DNA of 64,000 nucleotides from the NCBI GenBank assembly GCA_012845835.1, contig JABAKD010000028.1, positions 8,187,632 through 8,251,631 on the forward strand, in the 5' to 3' direction. The position numbers were made by a program, and so were the translations under genes. The notes beneath the pieces are model-generated. The model made no database searches and had not been told where the DNA came from. It saw nothing but the letters and a program-made list of their open reading frames with translations. Of this stretch, positions 44,001 through 57,700 are shown piece by piece. The DNA is from Undaria pinnatifida. Its lineage: Eukaryota > Sar > Phaeophyceae > Laminariales > Alariaceae. The first letter of the stretch is position 1. Every line of letters begins with the position of its first letter.

Positions 44001-47000
44001 CATTAACCGGGTACCCCCTCCCCCCTCCCCCCTGTCTCGAAAGGGATGCGTTGTCAACGGTCAAATAACTTAAGACAATCAATCAATCACAAATGAGTAC
44101 CCCCCCCCCCCCCCCCCCCCCCCCTCCCTTCTCGGCCCCTCGCAAGGTGTGCAACGCCCTTCGTAACGACTTGAACCACCCCAACGAGTACGTGCGAGGG
44201 TGCACTCTGCGGTTCCTGTGCAAGCTCCGAGAGCCGGAGCTGCTGGAACCTCTCATCCCTACCGTCAAGGTTTGTCCGTCACACCCGGACCGAGGCAGCT
44301 CTTGCTCCTGCGCTTGCTTTGGCTTTACTCTGTCGGCCGCGGAGGAGACTACATGGTTGACAGATTTTTCGTTTTTCGCGTGCTACGATCGTGTCCCCCC
44401 CTCCCCCCCGTTGTTGGCTTTTTCTTTTTGTCGTTGTTTTTCGCGTTTTCGTATTTTTTTCTTCGTTTTTGCGTGATTTTCGTTATTTTCGTGAATTGTC
44501 TTTCGTTTTTTCGTCTTCGTTTTTTTCCGTTGTTTTTTCACGACCTTGGGGGGTGGCCTGACCTTTTTCATGTGATGGTCGCCGGAGAGAGTGGAGCCGT
44601 GTTATGGCGGGGTGTTGTTTTGCGGAGGCCGTGCGGAGCGGTAGATGTTGTGGGGACCGGTGCTTGGCGTCGCTTGCGCCAGTACATGCTTTACCCCGCT
44701 TGTGCCAGAGACGGGACGATTGGAGGACGCCCCGTAGCAGCAGTACGATGCTTGATGACGACTTGGACTTCCAGTTGATGAGGAAGGCGTGCCTGGCGGA
44801 AAGTGATGTACTTATTGTAGTGTCTATGAAGTTCAGGATCGTTGGTGCGAGTGCGTGGTATGCTTCGTATATCCCTGGTAGTTTTTGTGAGGTGCTGGAT
44901 TTTGTTTTTTGTGTGTTTTTCGTTGACTCTGACACCCCGCCCCTCGGCCCCTCCCCGTTCCGGCGTTGACCTTGTTTGCATTCGTGTATTCGGCGCTGCC
45001 GCTAGCTTTGCTTGGAGCACCGCCACAGCTACGTGCGTCGTAATGCTGCCTTGCTGTGCTACTACGTCCACAAGAACTTTGGACAGCAGGTGACAAATGA
45101 CGGAGAGTGTACAGACAGGGACAGCGAGGGAAAGGGGGACGAGGAGAGAGAAACAGAGAGGAAAAAGAGGAAGGAAGAGCAAATGGAGGATAGAGGGGAG
45201 AAAATGATGAAATTATCTGAGAGAAGCTTTGAGGGACATAAGGCACGGAGGAGATGGAAATGTCAGAGAAGGAAGATACGCATACCGAAGTACCAGGTCC
45301 TTGTACGTCGGGAGAGACGCATATGTAGGCACGCAGAGACGGAAAGAGAGATAAGCGAGGTGTACCCGTGCCGACAGGGGGAAGGTGGTTCTCTCCTAAC
45401 CGCAATCACGCTTGACGGTAGGAGAGGGGGGAGTTGTTCTGGCGGGCGGCACTTGACAGCGTTAGCGGCAGAATGTGCGTACTCGAGTTGCGGGGAGAAA
45501 TGGCCTTAACTGCTACCTGGTACTTTTTGCGTTGATAAGCTGATGCTGTGGATACTAGTGGTGCGGTCTCGCCACGTCTACACCCGCTTCGTTGCGTTTC
45601 TCTCGATTTGAGTTGGCACACGAGACTGGAGGGTTTACCGTACCGCACCGCACCATACTATACCATACCACACCACACCGTACTGTGCTGACATCGTCAG
45701 GGAACCGTGCTGATACCCTGCCGTAGCTGTCGCCGAATGGGCCGGAGCAGATGGGGCGTTTTATACCATGCTATACCATACCATGCCATGGCATGACGTG
45801 TCATGCCATACCATGCCATGTCATGTCATGTCATACCATGCCATACCATACAAAACGCCATTCCATGCCTATACCATGTCGTGCTGACGCTGTCATGGAA
45901 CCGTGCTGATGCCCTGCCACAGTTGTTGCCGGATGGGCCGGAGCTGATCGAGCGTTTCATCGCGGCGGAAGGGGACACCTCCGCCCGGCGCAGCGCCTTC
46001 CTGTTCTTGTACAATGAGGCGGAAGAGCTGGCCATCGATTTCTTGAACGATCATATGGATGATGTGAGCCCCCCCCCCTCCCCCGTCTCTTATGTCTGTC
46101 TCTGTGTATGCGTTTTTCTGACGTACCTGCTTGCTCTGTTTTCCGTTCTTGTTTTGCTTTTTGGATAGGGAAGGGAACAACGGGTTTTCGATAGCATCCC
46201 TTGCCTGGAGGCGTGTCCGTTCTTGTTGTGCTCGCCATCATGGCTCAAGATTTTTGTTCGGCAACTTGAAATGTGCTTGAGGTGCTTGTTCCACGACTTG
46301 GGAGTGTCATTGGGGTTCTTGTTCCGTGGCTTTGAGAGTCCTTGAAATTCTCTCGTTTGTTGCTACTGTGGCAATGCCGAGTAGTATCGTTTGTCTAATA
46401 TTGTGTTGCTTGTCGTGCGTCGTTTATCGCCATGTGTATATTTTCTCGTCCATTGTCGTTTATGGTATTATACTGTATACAATCGTTTGTCTTGTCGATG
46501 TGATATTCGTTTTCTGGTGTACCGCATCGTTTTCCTCGCAACCGCCCTTGCTTTGGCCAGGTTCCCAAGTACGGCGATGGGTTCGCTTTGCTGGTGCTGG
46601 AGTTGTGCCGCAAGGTAAAGCCTGACTGGGAACATTGTCTTTAAAATCCACGGCGGGAGACAGAATTACAGATGCGCAGAAAGACGTAAAATACTTGGTA
46701 CGCAATATGGGAGAGATGCACCGTCACTCATGGAAATGTTTACCCTCCCCCCCTCTCCTTATTACGTGCACTAAGGACATAGGGGGCGAGGTCGGTAGCG
46801 TTGAAGCTCTCCGACACGTAGATGATTGGTATCCCCGGTCTGCATGGTGTTGTATGATGCGTTCTGTTGTGTGATTTCTGGGTATGATACTTAGTATACG
46901 ATTTCGTGGTTCTTTTTTAAAATCTTGTACCCGTGAGGCCTTGCTTCTTTCTTTCCCAGCACCTCATTTCGCTTGTATCTACTGACCTTTTGAGTCGCCT

Positions 47001-50000
47001 ACAGTATGATTTTTGCCTTGTTTCGCGTTCCGGTCAGTTGCTTTGCTTCGTGTGGTGAGCTTACGCTTTGTTTTTCCTCATCCGCAGGCGGATACAAACG
47101 AAGTAGAACATCGTTTTAGTACTACGTTATTTCGGCCATGCGCACCTGCGTACAATAGGTGCCTCTCTTTGCTCGTGTACCCGGCTACTTGTTTTGCCTA
47201 CAGGCTGGGCCAGCCAAGTAACTGCCAGGGACGTAAAGTGGCCATGCCCGACTCAATTTTACGTATTCCGGTGTGATTTTTGGACACGATGTTGATCATG
47301 GGCCAACCGACAAATGAAAAGCCGGGCTTTTTCTTTTTTGGGTTGTTGTCCGCGAGATATGGCCGATATTACGATCCGAAAAATACAAAAGCGCCCATAA
47401 CTTGCGTAAAAAACAAGAAAAAAACTGCTTCCCGTTCGTGTGCACATGCGGGTCAAATATGTCGTTAAAATTTCAGATCAAATTTTTGAAAATTTGGCGG
47501 GGTATCGCAAAAATGCTTTTTTGTCCATTTTTTGTCCATAACATATTACCTATGTATGGACTCGTGTTTTAGTAATATCTTTGATGGGCGGCGAATTGGG
47601 CAATGAAACTGAGGTCGATGGTTTTCTAGGGTCTTGAGCATTGTCTCCACCAAAATTCACCTTGATTGGGAACGATGATATTTATAGGAAAGATGTGTGG
47701 AAAAGTTGGTGCTTTTGAGTTTCGCGGATATCTCGGCGTGATGGAGTCGGAACAAAAACAAACTTAGAATTGTTCATATACTTTTTTTTTAGAATGGTTG
47801 CAATGTTGTGTCAGGGTCGGCGCTTGAAAAATTCAAGTCCTACCTCGCAAAAGCGGTGGGGGTAGAGCGTTCGGAAACATTGCCCTTTTTTTGGCTGACC
47901 CAGCTCGTATACACCAAAAGTTGGATAATTATCTCGCTTTTTTTGTACTTCTCCATTTCCTACTCTGAATCCAAGTAAGATTGTCTCCCTAAAAATAAGG
48001 TGCACGTTTTAAGTACCTCTTTCTGGTGTATTTCATCTTGCTCTGTGTTTCGCTTATGTTTCTTCTATGCCCCCCCCCCCCCCCCGCCCCCGAATACGTT
48101 TTTTATTTTTTTGGTGAGCAGGTCTGTCGGCGGGACCCAAGCCAAAAGTCTCGCTTCGTCCGGGTGCTTCTATCCATGCTCCAGAGCCCCTCCGCAGCCG
48201 TCTCCTACGAGGCGGCGTGGACGCTCGTCAGCCTCAGCGGTGCCCCCACTGCTATCCGCGCGGTGAGCATGTCGCTCGATCTCGATCTCCATCTGTCTCA
48301 ATCTTGATCTTGATCTCCATGGTTGTTCTCGATCTCGATCTCGGTTGAATGGATGCATGCCTAATTGCAGGTAGAAAAAACAAAAGGACTTGTGTTTTGG
48401 CGTTTGTGTTACGCCTGCGATGTCCGCTGACTTGGGCGGCGGCGTTGTCTGCCTATACTACTTGTAGTGGGCTTGAATAGTATGTCGGCGACCAGTTACT
48501 AGTTGGCTACGTAGGTATGACACATGATGCGACAGAGGTGGACATTTTTTTTTTGCCGCCACATTTTTTCCATGTCGGGCTCCTCAACCCCTTGAGAGCC
48601 CTAGAACCCCTCCCTGTACAAATTTCAAGTAATTTTGTCCCCCAAAACGGGTTTCCGGCTGTAAAGGCGTTATAATCCAAAATCGACGTTTATTTATTTA
48701 TTTTTTGCAACATGCTTCTATATTACGTATTAGTAGTTTACCGTCGGATTGTTTATCAGGGAAAAAAACATTGTTGGTTTTCTCCAAAAAAACATTTTTT
48801 GTTGGGTGATGTATAGAGTAGTTTATAAAGTCACCACCCTCAGAAGACAGAAAGAGCCAGTGCACCTCTTCCGCAGCTTGCGTCGTATATATCGCAGTCA
48901 GTTTCTTGAAGTGTTTTGCGGATTTCTGCGTTTTGGTAACTGATTGGTGCGTTTGCCGCTCTAAAAAATGTGTCTTCCTGTCGAGAACGGCTAAAAAGTA
49001 CGTTAGAAGGCGTATTTGGTCAACCAGGTTTGATAATTCGGAAGACTTCTTGTTGGCGACGTTTGCGTCGTATAGTCGTGGGTTGGCAAAAATCGATGAA
49101 AATCGACGAGCAGTGGAATTTTTAAATCCTGTATTAATAGCGTTAATATAACATGGGACGACGTCTGTGATGAAGGCTTTGTCCAGAAGCCGGTAACTGA
49201 AACGTGAGACAAAAACGAAAAGTCAGCCAACTGACAGCCCTCGTGCTATCCACTGCTGTGCTGTCCCTGGTGCCATCCCTTGTGTTGTGTTCGTTGGTTC
49301 TTGTTCCGTGGTGTGTTTGTTTGTTTGCTTGTTTGGGGGTGTGCAGGCGGCGACGACGTACGCACAGCTCCTTAACACGCAGAGCGATAACAACGTCAAG
49401 CTCATCGTGCTCGAGCGCCTGGCCGGCCTCAAGAAGCACCACGCCAAGGTTAGCAGCAGCGGTAGAAATAGCATAGTAGTAGTGGTAGTGGTGGTGGCAT
49501 CTGTGGTCTTTGTGGTAGCCTTTTAGTGGAAGTGGTAGTAGTAATGGTGTGGTGTTGGTGTTGACAGTAGTATTGCTAGTCGTGGTAATGCCAGCAGCAG
49601 GGTATGATTTCTGTCTGTTTGCTGTTCACGACTCTTATCTACTCGCCAACCCCCCACGCTCCCCTTCTTCCACCCCCAAACGAAAAACCTGCTGAAAAAC
49701 CTGCAACAAAACGGAAGTCATCTCCCCCCCACGCCTCCATACGAAACCCCGCCGAAACGCTAGGTTCTCCAAGAGGTGCTGATGGACATCCTACGGGCGC
49801 TCTCCAGCCCCAACGTGGATATCTGCCGCAAGACCTTGGAGGTAGCCATGGATCTCGTCACCCCCCGTAACATCGAGGAGGTGGTGCAGGTGCGTTTTCT
49901 GACGTTACGTTTGTTGGATGTCGTTGGCGGTTGGTGTCACGCCTTTTTCGTGGTTGGCTTTATAGTGGTGGTTGGGGTCGTCAATGGTTTGATGTGGTTT

Positions 50001-53000
50001 GGTGTGAGCAATGGTTGGTGTTATTTTGTTGATGCCGCAAACCCGTTCATGCGTGGCCTCGAGGAGGTCGTGCAGGGTGCGTTTTTTTTGCTTTGTTGTG
50101 TTGGATGCCGTTGGTGGTTGATGTCACGCCATTTTTTTTTTTTCGGTTTGTGCTGCTGATGGTTGATGTGATTGCTTGATGCCTTTTGGTGGATGATGCC
50201 ATCAACGGGTTAGACGTCATCAATGGTTGGTGTTATTTACGTTAGGGGTTTTCCTCTCTACTTCCTCGTCTTCCTTCTTTCCCCTCTTGCTTCTTCCCGA
50301 CGGCGCCATGCGTCACCTAACCTACGCGTCTCGCCCACACGCGTTTCGCGCCGTGTGCTCCCTTGCCTTGCCTTGCCTTGCCTTGCCTTGCCTTGCCTTG
50401 CCTTACCTTGCCTTGCCTTGCCTTGCTTTGCTATGTAACGGTGATGGTGGTGGTGGTGGTGGTTGTGATGGTGGCGGCGATGATAACGATGCAGGTACTG
50501 AAGCGGGAGGTAGTGCGCACCCAGGAAAGCGGCATGGAGAAGGGCAGCCAGTACCGCACTTTGCTCATCCAGGCCATACACGGATGCGCCACCAAGTTCG
50601 CCGACGTGGCAGAAAGGTGCACAGTGCATTACATAAGGGCGTAGGGGGGGGGGGGGAGCGGGAGGCGTTCGCCCGGGAGGGAGGGGGGCGGGTGTGTGTG
50701 TGGAAGCGATGATGTCGCTGCCGAGGGAGGGGGAGAGATGGGGGGGGGGGCGGGGGGGGGGGGGTGGTTTTGCTTATGGTGGGTGTCCTGTGTTGGTGGC
50801 ATTTTTGTCGGTGGCTGGAGTTTCTTTTTGTGTCCTTCGCTTCGTTTCGCGTGTCCCGTCTTCTCCCGCCGCATCTCTGCTGGTTGCCAAATGGTTACGC
50901 CCCTACCTGCTTGGTGGAGACATTTGAGTGTCCGTCGAGGCTGACGCGATGCCTGTCTCGGCAACGCACTCCCGGGAGCCCATGCTACATGAAGGGGTGG
51001 AAAGTTTTGGCAAAAACGATATCGGCGTAAATTTTTCCCGATTGACCGTGCTCGCTATAACCGAATAGTATCGGGTTATATCCCCTTAAGAGCCCCCAAA
51101 TCCCTCCCTATACTAATTTCAAGTAATTTTGTTCCATGAAAACGGGTTTCCAGCTGTACAGGCGTTAAGCAAACACTTTTTTTTTTTTTTGTTCAAGTAC
51201 GAGGTCAGTGTTTTGGGTGAGATGTGTATATATGGAGGTCGTCAAAGTGAGTGGGGAATTTTTGCAGAGAGTTCCACATACACGCTTACCGTAGCAGTGT
51301 TTTGTCTTCCTTTTTTTGTCTCTTTTCTTTTGTCTTTTTTTTTGTCTTTTTTTTTTCTTTTTTTTCTTGTCTTTTATTTTATTTTTTCTTTTTTTTCTTG
51401 TCTTTTTTTTGTCGCTCTACTTGTTAACTTAATGTACCCTGTCGTGTCCTGCGCGCGGCACTTCTCTGTGTTTTGCATTATTTGCCTTGTGTGTCTGGGT
51501 TTCCCCAACAGCGTTGTTGGCGTGCTGATGGACTTCTTGAACGGGGACGGGGCCATGGACGTGATCCTCTTTGTGCGCAGCATCGTCGAGCAGTACGAGG
51601 TGAGGAAGTCGAGCCGATATGATGTACTGTACAGTACTGTTGATAACAACACATTTTGTACTACGGAAGACATTTTGAACCATTTGTGTCTCAAGCCTAA
51701 TGGTCTCTGGCGATGTGACCGCCCCCCGCCCTCTCCTCCATCCGCTATCGGCCATTGAAGCCCACACGATGGAAGGGACACCTCTCTTGATGGGACAGGT
51801 GGTGAGGATCATGGCCACCGCCGTCCACGTCTTGTTGTGCCCTCTCGCTATAATATAACAATCCGATGGCTCGACCTCGACCCCGTCTCCAGCACCAACC
51901 CCGACTCCTACCGCTGGTGCTCGACCCCCCCCTCCCCCCCGCCACGACCCCAACGCTAACCCTGCCCGCTGATGCTTGATCCCACCCCTCCCCCCCGTCC
52001 CCGCTACGCGTAATTTTTAGGGTCTTCGACCCTCCATCCTGTCCAAGCTAATTTTCTCCCTTAGGGATATGGTCAACGGGCCGGTCATCGCTGTCGCCGT
52101 TTGGATATTGGGGGAGTACTGTGAGGTGCGTGCTTGTGTGTTTTCGTGTGTTTTTTTGTTTTTTACTCCCATGCGTGCGCGCTGATTGATCGGTTTATGG
52201 TCTGGATTGCGCTGATTGGCCGGGGTTTGTTCGGGTTGAGCTGATTGGTCGGGGCTTTTTCGGTCCGCTTTGCGCTGATTGATGGGGTTTTGGTCCGCTT
52301 TATGCTGATTGGTCAGATTTTGGTCCGAATTGCGCTGATTGGTCGGCTTCTGCTGGGGAGTGTTCTGTGAGGTGTGTGTTTTTTGTATGTTTGATTCCCG
52401 TGCGTTCGCTGATTGGTTAGTTTTTGGCTCAGGTTTCGCTGGTTGGTCAGTCTCTGCTAGGGAGTACTGCACAGGGCGTTCGTTTTCTAGCCTTTTGATC
52501 CCAGTGCGTGCACCAATTGGTCAGTTTTTGGTTCTCGTTGCGCTGATTAGTCGGTGTCGGCTGAGCTCGTTTCCTGGACTTTCGGAGACTCTGTAGATAG
52601 CTACAGTAGCTGCAGACAAGGAAATTGCCAGCGCTCACTGGCCCAGACGACGCCCGCTTGTGGGTTTTGCTCTCTGATTGTTCGTTTTTTTATGCTGACT
52701 TAATACTCGTATGCGGCATTGTTCGTACATTGTAGACAGGAGCTTTGTCGATGCTCATTGGTTCGCGCGATGCCCGCTTGCGGGTGTTGCGGGTTGATGG
52801 GCAGTTTTTTTTTCTGAGCTGCTGCTGTATTGTAAAGCGTAGAGTCTAGACGGCGCTTTTGTCGACGCCGTTTTGTTCAGACGACGCCCGCTCGCAGGTG
52901 TTTCGGGTTGATTGGTCGTTTTTTTTTGCTGAACTTTGTACTGTACTGGAGACTGTACATGTCGAAGATGCTACGTACGTAGATAGGAGTCCAGTCCTTT

Positions 53001-54753
53001 TTGGCATGTCGCGGCCGCCTTTGGTGGTCCAGTGGTATCCGTACCATTTTTTAATATCATGCTGTTTAAAGACTTTTCCGGAGATAAGACCATGTGCTTT
53101 GGCTGTTCACGAAAAAAAACTACTTGGAACTAGTTTAGAACCAGGTAATCATTTTTCCAGTAGCAAAGTGCTGTATAAGACCGTAGCAATTCGATGCGCG
53201 TCGACGAGGGAAAACAGGGCTGGAGTGTTCTCACGATAAAAATGAAGGCGTGTACCGTAGTGGGGGACGGGGGAGAAGAGCTTGCTTATTGATAGTCACC
53301 CCGGATCTGAGGTACATCTAGGGAGGGAGAAGGAAGAAGAGTGCAAAGATAACGGAAGGGATAAGCAAAAAAATGAAAGAAAAATAGCAGGGATAAGGCC
53401 ACCCAAATGTTCTAGTAATTTTCCTTGTCACGGGGTGGTCTTAAACTGGGAAAACCACTGTAACCTGTGCTGGTCTTAGTTTACGGGGGCGGTCCGCCAA
53501 GGGCCTAAACCGCGGTATGATAGTATGCCTGGTTATTGCGCGTCCTTTGTCGACGCTCAGTGGTGCAGACGATAGCCCCACCCTTTTTGGGTTGCTGTTT
53601 GTTGGTTGCATACACAGCATTGAATAACTCACACATATACGCACGCGACACGTGGGCGTGCTTTTTTACTGATACATACTTGGTACGTATGTATTGCCTG
53701 GGACGTAACAGGACGCCGACGCCATCACAAAAGCTTTCACGGAGCTAAGGGACTCAGTGGGGCCCCTGCCGCTCACTGACGGTCAGTCGGGCTCGGCCGG
53801 GGGGGGAGGGGAGGGGTCATCTGGCGACGGCGCGGGGACAGGCAAGGGAGGCGACGGGGCCGCTGGGGCAGGCGGCAGCGGGGGGGGGGAGGGGGGTTCT
53901 ACGACGGTGACAAAGAACATCGTGTTGTCAGACGGGACCTACGCCACGCAGACCACCGTCGTTGGTGAGTTTTGCGGGGGGGGGGGGGGCGGGGCTGTTT
54001 TCCTTTCCTCTGTGTGCCGTTGGCTGCTGTGTGCTGGAGGAGGGGGACGGGTGAGGGGGTAGCTGTGTTTTTTTCCCCTCTGTGTGCCTTGTATGTTGTG
54101 TGCTGGAGGAGGGGGCCGGGGGGGGGGGGGGGTCTTTCTTCTGTCTACCTGTCTTGTTTGTGGTGTACTGGATGACACGAAATGGGTGTTCGGTGTAGTA
54201 TTGTATGATGCGAGGTATGTTGCATGCTGTATATAAATGAAAATACACTCCAGCTGTGAGATCGAAGATTTTGTCGCAACCCATCTTCGCAAGCTGTGTG
54301 TGATATCTGGCATGTGTTCGATGTTGGTCGCCGTATATTTTTTGATGGTCCTGTATGACACCGGTATGTGCTACCAGGTGGCGCGGCTGCCAGCGCCCCG
54401 GCCCACAAGAGCGAGGCCCGGCTGCGCCAGCTCCTGGTGGGCGGGGAGCTCTTCCTCGGGTCCGCGCTCTCGGCCTCGCTGACGAAGATGACCCTCAGGG
54501 CGATGGACCTGCTGGGGGAAAGCTCTCCTGCCGCGAAGGAGATGCAGGTATTATAGTCTTGTGGTTGTTTTGTCTGGTCTTGCGGTAATATATACATGTG
54601 GTAATTGTGGTACTGTCATATTATGTTCAGGAATTGTGTGTTGTGGTTGTTGTGGCGTCGTGGACAGTATGTGAATATGGATGGTACTGCTGTGGTAACT
54701 GCTGTGTAAGTGCGAGGATGCGTACCAGGTATGACGATGATGTTGGTTATTGG

Positions 54754-54792
<39 letters not shown>

Positions 54793-57700
54793 TTGGTACA
54801 TTAAGGATGCCAGGTGCCTAGTAACGGTAGTATTTGGTATTTCCCAGTAGGTATCACAGACTCGTTCCTGTCTCAATGCTATTAATAGTAGACCAACACG
54901 GCTTGGTCCGGATGTTTTTTTTCCCCTGCGCTGCCTTTATTGTTTGTCCGGTCGCATTGTCTTTGTGTTTCCACTTCATTACACCCCCCCCCCCCCCCCC
55001 CCGCGCCTCCTCTGTATGTCTGCCCCACCCCACCCCGCACTGTGTGTCCGTCACCACCCCCCCCTCGCTGTCTGCTTGTCTGCCTGTCTGCTTCTTCCCC
55101 CCCCCCCCCCCCCCCCTCTTGTGTGCGTCTGTCTGCCCCCCCCTCCCCCCCCTCCTGTGTCTATCCGCCTCTTCCCTTTGTCCCTCACTTTCACTGTCTT
55201 TGGTTGCGCCGCACGTGCGCGCGTGCCCCTCCATGTGATGCCGTCGTGGGGTGTGTCGTTGTCCGATGATGCGCTGCTGCTTGGTGGTGTTTGCTCCGTT
55301 TGTACCGTTTCATTCGCAGATCGCCACTCTGCAGATTTTGTGTGGCGTGGCCAAGGTCATCGAGGCGCGCAGCCTCACGCACCGGGGGGCGTTCGCCGAC
55401 TGCCTGGAGCGGGTACGAGCTTCTTGCGTTGCGTTGAGTGTTGTGTTTGTGTTGGGGGGGTGGTTGGGTTTGCCACCATCCCCCGTGTGTCGTTGTTGGT
55501 GGTGTGTGGGGGGGGGTTGGTGGTAGTGTTGGCGATGGTGGTGGTGGTGGGTGGCGGTGGTGGTGTTTGGGGAGGGGAAGGTGTTGTAATGGCAGCGTTA
55601 TTTTTTGTCGTTGCCGTTGTTGTGGTTGATGGTGTTGGTGATGGTGTTGGTGTTGGTGTTGGTGTTGGTGTTGTTGGTGTTGGTGTTGTTGGTGTTGGTG
55701 TTGGTGTTGGTGTTGGTGTTGGTGTTGGTGTTGGTGTTGGTGTTGGTGTTGGCGTTGAGGTTGTTGTTTCTGCTTTTTTCCCCCTTTTTTTGGTGGTGCC
55801 GATGGTCCTGGTGTTTGCGTTTGTTTTTACAAGATTGTACGAACGAGAAACGACCAGCGGCAGTCCAGTCTTAAGTTTGTTCTGATTATTACTGATGGAA
55901 ATTGTTTAATGCTTGACGTGGGATGCGTCGCACACTCCCTTGGGATCGGGGGAAAAGGTACAAGGCATCCACGTCACACCTTCGCACCCCTCACCCCTTC
56001 AACCCGCCCATCTGCCACGGTATGCCAGGTGACGATGTGCTGCCGAACTCTGCTAGACCCTGAGGCGAGGGAGGTGCTGAAGCCTACCCTGCTGGAGCTA
56101 TGCCGCGAGAGTTTCAAGCAACTCCTGGATAAGGAGAAGGCGGCGCAGGCCAAGCAGGTTAGCAGAGACGGAGGAAAATAGTTGCTTGCATACATGTAGA
56201 TGCATGTTCTTGTGATTTGCTCTCCCCCTAGTTTTTATATGGAGGTGTTAGTGGCAAGGCGGTGTTGCACCAAAAACAAGAAAAAATCGGAGATACCAGC
56301 CAAACTGTTCCTATACGGCTGTCTATGCGCCCTTTTTTTTGTTTTGTTTGTTTTCAGAACTTTTCAATTTTTCAGAGAAAATGGATTCCTTGCGGCAATC
56401 TTGGGGCAACATCTGCTTCAGAGAAATTCTCAAGCAGGTTTTGCAGTAGAAGCGGCAATATTTCGTGTGCTGCACACACGTTGTCCGACGGATTCAACGA
56501 CAACGACGTCAAATCTGAACATGGCGAGCTCGTTAGGGGCTCCGACCCACCTTTGATATATAGCTTTCACTCTACGGTCGGTGATGTGTGGCGTGCGGCG
56601 ACCACGCTTCTGTTGCATGTGCTTTTGGCGGCTGGTTTGTGGAAAACAGAGACAAACACTCTCGATCGTCGCCCAACGGGCAACCAATACATTTTTGAGC
56701 GGATTTTACGGAAGGCCACAGGACAACGCGGGGGACCTCTCACGCCCTAGGGCATAGATCAACGTAAACCCTTCGGCGCAGTCACCTACACTCATGTGGC
56801 CTCGTCCGGAACGAAGAGGGCTAATCGCGGAGTGTTTATTGTGGAGATCGAAGGTGGAACGTGGTGATTGGAGTTATTGGATAAGGTTGACCGAGGTTTG
56901 ATGAAAATTAACGAATTGGGCCGCTTGACAAAAAAAACAACAGACTGTAATTCCTAATCGTTTTTGCCCACAACGGCGGTACTAAAATCTGTTCGGCAAA
57001 ATACTCAAAAGTTAGGTCTCTCTGGGAAGGTTATTGTTCAACGTTGTCTTGCTGTTAGCAACGGTCTATGCAAGTTTATTTGTTGTGTACGTGGTGTTTT
57101 TTTGTTTTCTGCGTAGGTCATACGTATATATTTTCTGTCTGTTTTCATGTTGGTACGTGTACTTTTTTTGTTATGTGTCTTAACAGTTTCTTCATGTTTA
57201 ATTTCATTTTCGTATTATCACGTACCTGGTAGTTGTTTTTTTGGTTTGCTTTTGCTTACGGTATCGTTTGGTGACTCTTTTGTCTGTATTTTGAAGGCGG
57301 AGGAAATGGAGGGGCGCCCCAGAAGCCAGCCGGACGACCTCATCAACTTCCGACAGCTGCGCAGCAACGCCCTGCAGGCCGCCGAACTGGACATCTACGA
57401 CGGCGACGACATTAGGTCAGTCAAAAGGCGCCTTTTTCTCCTTGCGTGATTGTTCCACGCGTTCGTTTGCTTGCTCGCTTGTTCGCGTGCACCCGCTCCC
57501 CCCCCTCCTTCCCCTCCCCCCCGATATGCCTCCGCCCAGTATCTTGTACCTCGCCGCGGGGGGGTACCTGCTGATTATGTTTGAATGTGCTTCTGCTCGA
57601 AGCTTTTTTTTTCTTTGGTCATTTTGATCGCGAGGTTGGGTATGTGATACGTTGGTGCGTTGAAACAGAATACATCGTATTAGCTTGAAACGTACTTATA

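Larger units (their letters stand above)
41044..52125 (+). other. Beta-COP N-terminal adaptin-like helical trunk (exons 1-13)
   Basis: Exons 1-13 encode about residues 1-461, the alpha-solenoid (adaptin N-terminal fold) that packs against other coat subunits and Arf1. Exon sizes of 54-141 bases roughly follow helical repeat pairs. A loop present in animal proteins before VLQ is shortened here (LKKHHAK directly joins [10 protein letters not shown]). Confidence 0.8.

Noticed and set aside
54944..55885. 313-codon open frame in beta-COP intron 15-16 region
   Set aside because: Composed of C-rich and GGTGTT simple repeats and crosses the genuine exon 55320-55412 in another frame.
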